A stretch of 6,880 nt of DNA from Bifidobacterium breve (GCA_945871625.1 CAMBWL010000045.1:1-6880), one strand, 5' to 3'. Positions 1-6,338 are shown, counted from the first letter of the stretch. Numbers and translations: made by a program. The notes: generated from the letters alone by a model not told the origin.

Positions 1-792
1 CAAGAATTTTGCGGCGCGGTTGAGCGCGGCGAAGTCGACCGACTTAAACATCAGCAAAATTGCCCGATCGACACCCCAACTTCGCCACACATCTAGTCGC
101 GGGTCGTCGCCACGCAACAAGGCTTCGTCGTAGTGCTCCCAAACTGAAACCGTGAACGTCTTATCGATGCCCGAGTTTGCGTGCGCATCTTTAGCAGCAG
201 CAAGAATTTCGCCTGCACGTTCGTGACTGGCGCGAATGTTCACGCCATTTGTGCGAGCGCCAGCAATGCGTGCCAGGGCGATGCTATTCACGCCGAGAAT
301 GATTTGTGGCAGTGGCTTTGGCAACGGAAACGACACAAGATCGGCGCGCCGATTTGGTGACCACATCTCATTCATCACATCCAGCGCATCAATAACAGCC
401 GCGTGACGATCTGCAATTTTTTCTGGTGGCAATAAACCGATCGCTCGACGCTCAGCAGCAAATGGACTATTGGGCGACGCACCCGCGCCCAAACCCAAAA
501 CAAATCGCCCCCCTGAGATCTGTTGCACCGTCGCAACACTGTTGGCAAGTATCGCTGGGTGACGATTGCCAACGTTCACAACCAGCGGCCCGAGTTCAAT
601 TGTTGATGTCACACCAGCCAACGCACCGAGCAAAGTAAAACACTCGGGCATATCAGGTGTTTGCATCACGTCACCCGCGAGATGATCAACAGTCCATAAA
701 GTTTTGAAACCTGCAGCCTCGGCTGCCAACGCAGCATCTCGCGCAATCGGCCATATTGTATTTCCGGGGTTAATTTGCAGGTCGAAGCGCAT
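1..792 (-). CDS. LLM-class flavin/F420-dependent oxidoreductase, 3'-truncated by window edge
   Basis: Read on the minus strand from an ATG at 792-790, the frame stays open for 264 codons to the window edge, so the C-terminus is missing (family members usually have about 280-350 residues). The protein looks like a luciferase-like monooxygenase TIM barrel, a family that uses reduced FMN or F420. Visible hallmarks are MRFDLQIN at the first beta strand, LWTVDHL at 32-38, the ELGPLVVNVGNRHP segment at 66-79, the signature QISGGRFVLGLGAG at 91-104, and LPQIILGV at 161-168. The TVDH stretch resembles F420-using members, but the cofactor cannot be settled by eye. The substrate is unknown. It is divergent from the PhyH-family gene with 29 bp between starts. 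No Shine-Dalgarno is visible, and a TAGCCT hexamer ends 7 nt before the A of ATG, so a leaderless mRNA is likely. The start is supported by MRFDLQ being where family members normally begin. Confidence 0.9.
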   Translation of the reverse strand, partial: MRFDLQINPGNTIWPIARDAALAAEAAGFKTLWTVDHLAGDVMQTPDMPECFTLLGALAGVTSTIELGPLVVNVGNRHPAILANSVATVQQISGGRFVLGLGAGASPNSPFAAERRAIGLLPPEKIADRHAAVIDALDVMNEMWSPNRRADLVSFPLPKPLPQIILGVNSIALARIAGARTNGVNIRASHERAGEILAAAKDAHANSGIDKTFTVSVWEHYDEALLRGDDPRLDVWRSWGVDRAILLMFKSVDFAALNRAAKFL

Positions 793-798
793 GACAGA

Positions 799-804
799 AG
801 GCTA
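799..804 (-). promoter_or_regulatory. Putative -10 element for the LLM oxidoreductase gene
   Basis: On the minus strand the hexamer TAGCCT matches the TAnnnT pattern. Its last T (799) lies 7 nt before the A of the ATG at 792, which would place transcription start at the start codon (leaderless). No convincing -35 is seen. The match is weak; it is supported mainly by having the same spacing as two plus-strand promoters in this window. Confidence 0.35.
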
Positions 805-817
805 ATTGCTAGAATTA
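803..817. repeat. Inverted repeat TAATT-n5-AATTA in divergent promoter region
   Basis: Five-base perfect arms flank GCTAG. The element covers the plus-strand -10 and part of the minus-strand one, between divergent starts at 792 and 822. It could be an operator that controls both genes or simply a by-product of two facing AT-rich -10 elements. No regulator gene is present in the window to pair it with. Confidence 0.3.
810..815 (+). promoter_or_regulatory. Putative -10 element for the PhyH-Rieske operon (leaderless)
   Basis: TAGAAT is a good -10 match (TAnnnT with A at position 5). Its last T is 7 nt before the A of the ATG at 822, so transcription would begin at or next to the start codon. 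There is no purine-rich ribosome-binding site between it and the ATG. An ATGACA at 791-796 resembles a -35, but the 13-bp spacer is too short to count on. Confidence 0.5.
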
Positions 818-821
818 CGCC

Positions 822-1703
822 ATGACTGCGCGAATTGCAACTGCTAAACCAAGTCTCACGGTTGTAGACGGCAAGACGGCACCGCTCAGAGAGATTCTCG
901 AAATTCTTGATCGCGATGGTGGTGTGATTGTGCACAACATGCTGACACCTGAAGTTGTCGCACAAATGCTCGACGAACTCAAATCGACTACAACTACGAC
1001 ACAGATCGGTCCAAAAACGAGTCACGAGTTTGTTAATTATTTTTGGGGTGAGAAGACCAAACGCTTCACCCGTCTCGCACAACGCTCGCAAACTTTTGCC
1101 GACGAGGTGCTCGTGCACCCGATCTTGCTCGGCTTGTCCGATTCACTTCTAAAGCCACATTGTGCGAGTTATTGGCTGAATACGGGTCAGATGATGATCG
1201 TCATGCCGAGTGGCAACCCGCAATACATGCATCGCGACTCAGATGACTGGCCGACGATGAACACGCCGGCAACACCGATCTGTCAGGTCAGTTGCATGTT
1301 CGCACTCTCTGATTTCACAACCGAGAATGGCGCGACGCGCGTCGTACCTGGTAGCCACAAATGGGCTGACTATTCGCGCGAAGCCACCGAAGATGAAATC
1401 ACGCAAGCAGTCATGCCCCTTGGCAGCGGCATGATCTACACCGGCAAGGTACTGCACAGTGCCGGCGCCAACAAGACCAAAGACGAAGCACGCTTCGGCC
1501 TGCACATGTCCTATATATATGGCTGGTTGACACCCGAAGAAGCGAGTTGCCTCGGCGTCACCGAAGAGCGCGCTAAAACTCTGACACCGCTTCAACAACG
1601 ACTGCTCGGCTATCGCTGTTACGACGCATCAGACCTAAATGGTGGTCGCCTATGGACGGTCGACTATGAAGATGTTCCAACTGGTCTGGGATGGAACTCA
1701 TGA
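822..1703 (+). CDS. Phytanoyl-CoA dioxygenase (PhyH) family Fe(II)/2-oxoglutarate oxygenase
   Basis: This 293-residue cytosolic enzyme should couple 2-oxoglutarate decarboxylation to substrate hydroxylation. The facial triad is complete: H137 and D139 in YMHRDSDDWP, and distal H212 in KVLHSAGANKT. R224, 12 residues after H212, is the expected 2-oxoglutarate carboxylate anchor. The family block NGATRVVPGSHKW lies at 169-181 and GSGMIYTG at 201-208. Length is normal for bacterial PhyH-like proteins. The sequence does not show the ectoine hydroxylase signature, so I do not call EctD; the substrate is unknown. It is first in a two-gene operon: its TGA overlaps an ATG of the downstream Rieske gene (ATGA), implying translational coupling and a shared pathway. 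It is divergent from the LLM oxidoreductase. The start at 822 has no Shine-Dalgarno and fits a leaderless mRNA from TAGAAT at 810. Confidence 0.9.
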   Translation: MTARIATAKPSLTVVDGKTAPLREILEILDRDGGVIVHNMLTPEVVAQMLDELKSTTTTTQIGPKTSHEFVNYFWGEKTKRFTRLAQRSQTFADEVLVHPILLGLSDSLLKPHCASYWLNTGQMMIVMPSGNPQYMHRDSDDWPTMNTPATPICQVSCMFALSDFTTENGATRVVPGSHKWADYSREATEDEITQAVMPLGSGMIYTGKVLHSAGANKTKDEARFGLHMSYIYGWLTPEEASCLGVTEERAKTLTPLQQRLLGYRCYDASDLNGGRLWTVDYEDVPTGLGWNS

Positions 1704-2803
1704 CACAAAAAGAAATCAACGGACTCAGCGAAAGTTTTAACCGAGACGAATACAACTCGCCTGAGATTTTCAATCTCGAGATGCAAAAAATCTACGGCAC
1801 CAATTGGTGCTTCGCTGGACTCAGCGAAGAATTAGGCAAGGTCGGCGACCGCCTAGTTGCAGAAATTGGCAACGAAAGTATTTTGATTCTGCGCAACCGC
1901 GACAACCAACTGCGCGCCTTCTACAACGTCTGCCAACACCGAGGTTCGCAACTCTGTGACGCAAGTGGTTCTGGTTTTGGTGGGGCAATCACTTGCCCAT
2001 ATCATTCGTGGAGTTACTCGGTTGAAGGCGCACTCGTCGCCACGCCGTTGCACGAAAAAGATTCAATTGATCGCACAACTTTGGGCTTGAAGCCTGTCAA
2101 GGTCGACGAGTGGCAGGGCGTAATTTTCATCTCGCTCGACGAGAACGCTCCATCTCTTACGACGTGGCTCGACAAGCATTACTCACGACCGCGCGAACTT
2201 GAAAAATTCGATCTGGCAACTCTTAAGAACGTGCGAACAACGATCGATGAAGTTGAAGCCAACTGGAAGGTGCTCGCCGAAAACTACAGCGAGTGTTTGC
2301 ACTGCGCCGTTGTACACCCAGAGCTCGTAGATTTGGTTCCGATATATAAAACTGGTAGCACGACTCAAACAGATCGACCCGACTGGGGCGTGACTCTCTC
2401 GCCTGGTGCAACATCGTTGTCGTTTAAGAAAGACGAAAATCTGCCGCTATTGCCAGCGATGGATGATTTAGACGACTATTCGGTTTTCGGTGCTTATGTT
2501 TACCCAAATATGTTGATTGACCTCTCGCCGACCGTCGCGGTTCTCACTCGCTATGTGCCGCGGTCAGCAACACACACGACGGTATACAGCTATTATTTGT
2601 TCCCAAAAGAAGTCGTCAACAACCCAGAATACGATCTCGAGCCGACTATCAGTTTCAGCGACATGGTCAATCAGCAAGACATTTCGGTGTGCGTCCGAGT
2701 GCAGCGCGGTGTGGCTTCGCGCTCATTTACCAACGCCTTTCACACAAAAATGGAGCGGTATTGCAAGCACCTGATTCGTCGTTACCGCGACGAAATCAAA
2801 TAG
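1700..2803 (+). CDS. Rieske [2Fe-2S] non-heme iron oxygenase, carnitine/choline/betaine-oxygenase-like
   Basis: Numbering from ATG 1700 gives 367 residues, close to carnitine oxygenase CntA/YeaW (about 370). The N-terminal Rieske domain has C78 and H80 (CQHRGSQLC) and C99 and H102 (CPYHSW). The catalytic domain has ENYSECLHC then VVHPEL, giving iron ligands H201 and H206, with D327 in QQDISV as the likely third ligand. E198 takes the bridging position that is Asp in aromatic-ring dioxygenases; Glu here is known in CntA, and the ENYxEC-HC-HPEL pattern is shared with choline monooxygenase and betaine demethylase relatives. The likely reaction is therefore NAD(P)H-driven oxidation or demethylation of an N-alkyl amine, but the substrate is not determined. 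Such enzymes need a reductase; none is in the window. I chose ATG 1700 because it overlaps the preceding stop as ATGA; an in-frame ATG at 1691 would add three residues. The gene ends 8 bp from a convergent aminotransferase. Confidence 0.92.
   Translation: MTQKEINGLSESFNRDEYNSPEIFNLEMQKIYGTNWCFAGLSEELGKVGDRLVAEIGNESILILRNRDNQLRAFYNVCQHRGSQLCDASGSGFGGAITCPYHSWSYSVEGALVATPLHEKDSIDRTTLGLKPVKVDEWQGVIFISLDENAPSLTTWLDKHYSRPRELEKFDLATLKNVRTTIDEVEANWKVLAENYSECLHCAVVHPELVDLVPIYKTGSTTQTDRPDWGVTLSPGATSLSFKKDENLPLLPAMDDLDDYSVFGAYVYPNMLIDLSPTVAVLTRYVPRSATHTTVYSYYLFPKEVVNNPEYDLEPTISFSDMVNQQDISVCVRVQRGVASRSFTNAFHTKMERYCKHLIRRYRDEIK
2775..2794. other. Short stem-loop at the convergent gene junction
   Basis: A perfect 7-bp inverted repeat (TTCGTCG / CGACGAA) surrounds a 6-nt loop (TTACCG) in the final codons of the Rieske gene, about 10 bp before its stop. 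It is also just past the end of the convergent aminotransferase gene. It could form in either transcript and help end or stabilise 3' ends. No U-run follows on either strand, so it is not a standard intrinsic terminator, and it may be a chance product of coding sequence. Confidence 0.25.
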
Positions 2804-2811
2804 ATCTCAAA

Positions 2812-4200
2812 CTAGTTATAACTTCCAGCAGCAAAAACTTTGGAGGCGCGCTCGCCCATCGACTGTAAAACTTCGCCAAACTCGACCAAATTTTGAATAT
2901 AAATGTCAGCATCAGCCTTGGTGTGTGCAACCGATAAAGTCAGCGACTCGCTCTTGCCCCATGGCGGCAAAAAGATGCCGCCATTAAATTGTTTCAAGAA
3001 GTGCAGATGGCTGATGCCCGTGCTGATATCCAAGAACTCTCGATAATTTTTTGCTGGCTTGTCGCTGAAAACGACGCAAACTTTGAAACCTGCTTGAAAA
3101 CCGTAGGCCGACTGACCGTAGCGATGCAATGTTTCGAGTGCGTTACCCAAAATGTATGAGCCAAGTTCGTTGGCGCGATCATAAACATCTGGGGTCATGA
3201 CTTGTGTCAGCACCGCGCGAGCAGCCGCCATGGTCAAAGGGTTTCCGTTGAATGTGCCGATTTGGTTGTAGCGACCATCGGTTATCGCCGACATCACTTC
3301 GTCAGTACCACCGATCGCACCGCACGGCACGCCGCCACCGAGAGCCTTGGCCAAACATACGATGTCGGGTGTGACGCCGTAAAGTTTTGTCGCCCCGCCA
3401 TGATGCACAACTAAACCCGTCTTAACTTCGTCGAACGCCAACAACACGCCGTGCTTAGCGGTCAACTCGCGCACTCCGTGCAAATAATTGTCTTGCGGCG
3501 CAATGATGCCCGCGTTCATCATCATCGGCTCAAAGATCATGCCTGCAATTTCGTTTTTGAATTCGGTTAGCACCCGCTCGAGCGCAACCAGATCGTTGTA
3601 TGGCACGATGCGCACCAGATCGGCTATCGCCTGGGGCACTCCTGCGGTTGGCACTCGCCACGGTTCTTGTTCTGGTCCAAGTTGACTAGTTGAGCGAAAA
3701 ATTGAAACAAGCACAGAATCGTGATGACCGTTATAGGAGCCCTCGATTTTGATGATCAAATCTTTTCCCGTTACGGCACGCATCAAATGAATTGCGTCCA
3801 TGGTTGCTTCCGAGCCCGAATTGCAGAATCGCCACTGCGGCAAACCGAAACGTTTGGCAAGTTCTTCGGCAACGACAATTAAATCGGGCGTCGGTTGGGC
3901 GAAATGGGTGCCGAGCGTGACGCGATCTTGCACCGCGGCTACGACTGCAGGGTTGGCATGACCAACAACATTGGCGCCGTAGCCGGCGTGAAAGTCGATA
4001 TAACGGTTACCGTCAACATCCCAAACGTGGGCGCCCGAACCATGACTGACCCAAACCGGGGTCGGTCGCGAACTCGCCCAACTTGAGGCCACCCCACCAG
4101 GAATTGACTTGGACGCCTGCGCGTGCAGGGCAATCGATTTCGGAACTCGCTGCAGAAATGTCTGCTCTTCGGCCTCGATTATTTGGTCAAGCGAACGCAC
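2812..4200 (-). CDS. Class III PLP-dependent aminotransferase, glutamate-1-semialdehyde aminomutase-like
   Basis: This 462-residue fold-type I PLP enzyme would move an amino group between an amine or amino acid and a keto acid or aldehyde. Visible parts: SIPGGVASSW at 32-41; VDGNRYIDFHAGYG at 62-75; phosphate-binding SGSEA at 128-132; GSYNGHHDS at 154-162; D257 in LLAFDEVKTG, which pairs with the PLP ring nitrogen; Schiff-base K285 in CLAKALGGGVPCG; and GTFNGNP at 315-321. These fit the GSA-aminomutase-like subgroup. It is longer than typical HemL (about 430), lacks its GEVMTGFRV wording, and sits beside transport and oxygenase genes rather than heme genes, so I infer a catabolic transaminase and not HemL. 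The start is GTG at 4200, the first possible start after an in-frame stop at 4218-4216. It is convergent with the Rieske gene and divergent from the importer operon, 17 bp between starts, with no Shine-Dalgarno. Confidence 0.9.
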   Translation of the reverse strand: MRSLDQIIEAEEQTFLQRVPKSIALHAQASKSIPGGVASSWASSRPTPVWVSHGSGAHVWDVDGNRYIDFHAGYGANVVGHANPAVVAAVQDRVTLGTHFAQPTPDLIVVAEELAKRFGLPQWRFCNSGSEATMDAIHLMRAVTGKDLIIKIEGSYNGHHDSVLVSIFRSTSQLGPEQEPWRVPTAGVPQAIADLVRIVPYNDLVALERVLTEFKNEIAGMIFEPMMMNAGIIAPQDNYLHGVRELTAKHGVLLAFDEVKTGLVVHHGGATKLYGVTPDIVCLAKALGGGVPCGAIGGTDEVMSAITDGRYNQIGTFNGNPLTMAAARAVLTQVMTPDVYDRANELGSYILGNALETLHRYGQSAYGFQAGFKVCVVFSDKPAKNYREFLDISTGISHLHFLKQFNGGIFLPPWGKSESLTLSVAHTKADADIYIQNLVEFGEVLQSMGERASKVFAAGSYN

Positions 4201-4211
4201 ATTGCTAAGTT
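4183..4211 (+). promoter_or_regulatory. Putative promoter of the importer operon (leaderless)
   Basis: TTGGTC at 4183-4188 (TTG core of a -35), a 17-bp spacer, then TAAGTT at 4206-4211 (TAnnnT). The last T is 7 nt before the A of ATG 4218, so the mRNA would start at the start codon, and no ribosome-binding site is visible. The -35 lies inside the N-terminal codons of the divergent aminotransferase gene. The -35 match is only partial. Confidence 0.5.
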
Positions 4212-4214
4212 TAG
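4205..4214. repeat. Near-palindromic shared -10 element CTAAGTTTAG
   Basis: CTAA and TTAG arms flank a GT centre. Read on either strand it supplies a TAnnnT hexamer, one for each divergent gene, and the centre lies almost midway between the starts at 4200 and 4218. Confidence 0.45.
4208..4213 (-). promoter_or_regulatory. Putative -10 element for the aminotransferase gene (leaderless)
   Basis: On the minus strand TAAACT (TAnnnT) ends 8 nt before the G of the GTG at 4200, so transcription would begin at or one base before the start codon. It overlaps the plus-strand -10 by four bases. No clear -35 is seen; any would be inside the binding-protein gene. Confidence 0.45.
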
Positions 4215-4217
4215 TTC

Positions 4218-5441
4218 ATGATCAACCAACCGTTCAGACCGATGGGTCGTCGCGATTTTCTGCGCAACCTTGCCATTACTTCGGGTGCAATCACAATTGG
4301 CGGCTCGTTACTCGCAGCATGCGGCGATTCGTCTTCGCCCACCGTTGTTGGTGGTTTGCAGATTGGTACGCCAGATAACCCGATTAAATTGGCAGTTACA
4401 ACTGATGCAATTGCTGACGGCTTGCCCAACGAGTCGGGCACGCTCGAAATTCTCAACTGGGCCGACTATCAGAATCCAGAGTCGATCGCAATTTTCGAAG
4501 AAAAATTCGGTTGCAAAGTCGTGACCAGCATCTACGACACAGAAGAAGCGGCGATCGCTAAATTGCGCAACGGCACTTTCAAACCGGATCTGATTCTGGG
4601 CATGACCGACACAGGGTTGGCAAAACTTATTGCCGCTGATTTGCTTCAGCCGCTGAACAAGTCGTATATCCCAAATTTTGAAAATGTGATAAGCGGATTA
4701 CGAAGCCCGTACTACGATCTCGACTCGCAATACACAGTGCCATATTTTATTTATGGCAACGGCATCGGCTATCGAACAGATCGCATCGATAAAAATGCTT
4801 TTGCCAGCAATGGATACGACACGCTGTGGGATTCGAAATTCAGCGGCAAACTTGGCGTTCTTGATTCATATCGTGACACCTTGGCGATGGCGATGTTCCG
4901 CGCCGGCAACTTCGATGCCAATACGACTGATGCGGCAGTTATTCAAAAAGCGGGTGACGACTTGATTGCGTTGCGTGAAGCAACCAACCCAAAAGTCGAC
5001 ATTTTGGCCTACCAAGAAATGCCTGCCGGTAACCGCGATATCAACTTCACATGGTCGGGCGACTTGTTCACTGCTCTGCAGTATCTGCCTGAAGGCGTGT
5101 CGCCAGATGTACTCGGCTTTTGGTACCCAGAAAAAACCGTCGCCAAGAATGATTTCATGTGCATCACCAAAAGTGCCAAAGCGCCCGTGCTCGCGCATCA
5201 ATTGATCAACTTCTTAAGCGATACAGACAACGCGTTGCTCAATCGCGAATATGTCGGCTACCAGCCCGCACTCGAATCAATCACCGTTGATCTCTTGATC
5301 TCAAGCGGCACGATCCCCGAGTCGCTGATTGAAGCACTAGTCACTCCAGAGAAATACGACGCTGGTCTCGCCCAGGTTTCACTTGAGCCAACGGTCGATT
5401 CGCTGTGGCTCGAACAATGGACACGCTTCACCGCGGGCTGA
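4218..5441 (+). CDS. ABC importer substrate-binding lipoprotein, polyamine (PotD) family, Tat-exported
   Basis: This 407-residue protein would capture a cationic or amine ligand outside the membrane and hand it to the two permeases encoded next. Residues 10-19 (GRRDFLRNLA) are a twin-arginine motif, followed by a hydrophobic stretch and lipobox LAAC with lipidated Cys at 35, so it is a Tat-exported lipoprotein. After a linker, LEILNWADYQNPE (77-89) opens the first lobe; VPYFIYGNGIGYRTD (174-188) and INFTWSGDLF (275-284) are characteristic of PotD/PotF-type proteins. By-eye comparison with E. coli PotD keeps W81, Y84, W279, D312 and Y348 but changes others (Asp168 to S217, Tyr85 to T130, Trp255 to K310), so ligand specificity is uncertain. 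The start at 4218 puts the RR motif near the N-terminus; ATG 4242 would leave almost nothing before it. The 3' end overlaps the permease gene. Confidence 0.92.
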   Translation: MINQPFRPMGRRDFLRNLAITSGAITIGGSLLAACGDSSSPTVVGGLQIGTPDNPIKLAVTTDAIADGLPNESGTLEILNWADYQNPESIAIFEEKFGCKVVTSIYDTEEAAIAKLRNGTFKPDLILGMTDTGLAKLIAADLLQPLNKSYIPNFENVISGLRSPYYDLDSQYTVPYFIYGNGIGYRTDRIDKNAFASNGYDTLWDSKFSGKLGVLDSYRDTLAMAMFRAGNFDANTTDAAVIQKAGDDLIALREATNPKVDILAYQEMPAGNRDINFTWSGDLFTALQYLPEGVSPDVLGFWYPEKTVAKNDFMCITKSAKAPVLAHQLINFLSDTDNALLNREYVGYQPALESITVDLLISSGTIPESLIEALVTPEKYDAGLAQVSLEPTVDSLWLEQWTRFTAG

Positions 5442-6334
5442 CGCAAGCTAAATTGAAAAACTCGCCTCGCCTTTGGGCAGGATTTGCAATTCCGGGTGCA
5501 GTGTGGCTGACCGTGCTGTTCGTGATTCCGTTTTACGCGGTGGCGTGCGTCGCGTTCGGCACCATCGACCCGGTATTTCGAGACGCCGTGCCGCAATGGA
5601 ATCCTCTGTCATGGGATTTCGTGCAAGCGAAACAAATTTTCACGAGCCTTGCAACAGGCCCGCTGCAAGGTGTCGCGATTCGCACTGTTGTCTACGTCGT
5701 CTGTGCAATGACTCTTTGCTTTGTGATTGGTTTTCCGATTGCCTACTTTTTGGCGCGACACGCCGGCAAACGCAAACTACTTTTGCTAGTGCTGATTATT
5801 GTGCCGTTCTGGGTCAACTATTTAATGCGGATGTTGGCTTGGGTCAACCTGCTCAGCGTCGACGGCTTGTTCACGCGGTTCATGCGCAATTTCGGCGTCA
5901 ACTACAACTGGCTTGACGGGTCTCCAATCACGGTGATTCTCGGCTTGGTTTATGGATATATTCCGTTTCTAATCTTGCCGCTCTACGCCACACTTGAGCG
6001 CCTCGATTGGCGTTTGGTCGACGCAGCACGCGACCTTGGTGCAAAGCCGCGTCAAGCATTTCGGTTGGTCACTGTGCCAATGTCAAAAGCGGGCTTGGTC
6101 GCCGCCGGCATTTTGATTGCACTGCCGATGTTCGGCGACTATTACACAAACGATTTGCTTTCACGTTCACCCAGCACCGAAATGATCGGCAACCAGATCG
6201 ATTTCTTTTTGAATGCCAGCACTCTGCCACAAAATGGTGCGCTGCTCGTGCTTGCGCTGTCGCTGTTCTTGTTGTTGTTCATGTCGTTCTATCTGCGTAG
6301 CACTCGCCAACAATCTCGACAAGTGACGAGATGA
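5417..6334 (+). CDS. ABC importer permease 1, PotB-like
   Basis: This 305-residue inner-membrane subunit forms half of the transport channel. Six hydrophobic segments are visible at about 23-48, 91-113, 120-146, 171-193, 224-246 and 274-293. The cytoplasmic EAA loop is clear at 201-221 (VDAARDLGAKPRQAFRLVTVP), the docking site for the ATPase. Motifs such as VPFWVNYLMRMLAW and YIPFLILPLYATLE match the polyamine permease 1 type (E. coli PotB has about 275 residues). Its start overlaps the binding-protein gene by 25 nt from ATG 5417; an in-frame GTG at 5405 would add four residues and lengthen the overlap to 37 nt. No strong Shine-Dalgarno is seen, so translation is probably coupled to the upstream gene. 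The stop is 4 bp before permease 2. Confidence 0.92.
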   Translation: MDTLHRGLTQAKLKNSPRLWAGFAIPGAVWLTVLFVIPFYAVACVAFGTIDPVFRDAVPQWNPLSWDFVQAKQIFTSLATGPLQGVAIRTVVYVVCAMTLCFVIGFPIAYFLARHAGKRKLLLLVLIIVPFWVNYLMRMLAWVNLLSVDGLFTRFMRNFGVNYNWLDGSPITVILGLVYGYIPFLILPLYATLERLDWRLVDAARDLGAKPRQAFRLVTVPMSKAGLVAAGILIALPMFGDYYTNDLLSRSPSTEMIGNQIDFFLNASTLPQNGALLVLALSLFLLLFMSFYLRSTRQQSRQVTR

Positions 6335-6338
6335 TTCG

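Noticed and set aside
791..815. ATGACA (791-796) as the -35 of the PhyH promoter
   Set aside because: The spacer to TAGAAT would be only 13 bp, too short for normal sigma-70-type recognition; it is also the start region of the divergent gene.
666..1118. 150-codon minus-strand open frame across the 792/822 divergent region
   Set aside because: It overlaps both the LLM oxidoreductase start and the PhyH N-terminus, and its translation is rich in Cys, Arg and Ser with no recognisable domain, as expected for a shadow frame.
1239..1598. 119-codon minus-strand open frame inside the PhyH gene
   Set aside because: It is antisense to the conserved catalytic core of PhyH, so a long stop-free shadow is expected from codon bias.
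822..1703. Ectoine hydroxylase (EctD) call for the PhyH-family gene
   Set aside because: The iron and 2-oxoglutarate ligands are shared by the whole superfamily; EctD-specific substrate motifs and ectABC neighbours are absent.
2341..2349. ATATATAAA as an internal promoter in the Rieske gene
   Set aside because: It is a single AT-rich patch encoding Ile-Tyr-Lys, with no suitable -35 or downstream start that would make sense.
4866..5201. 111-codon minus-strand open frame inside the binding-protein gene
   Set aside because: It is fully covered by a well-supported PotD-family frame and shows no family features.
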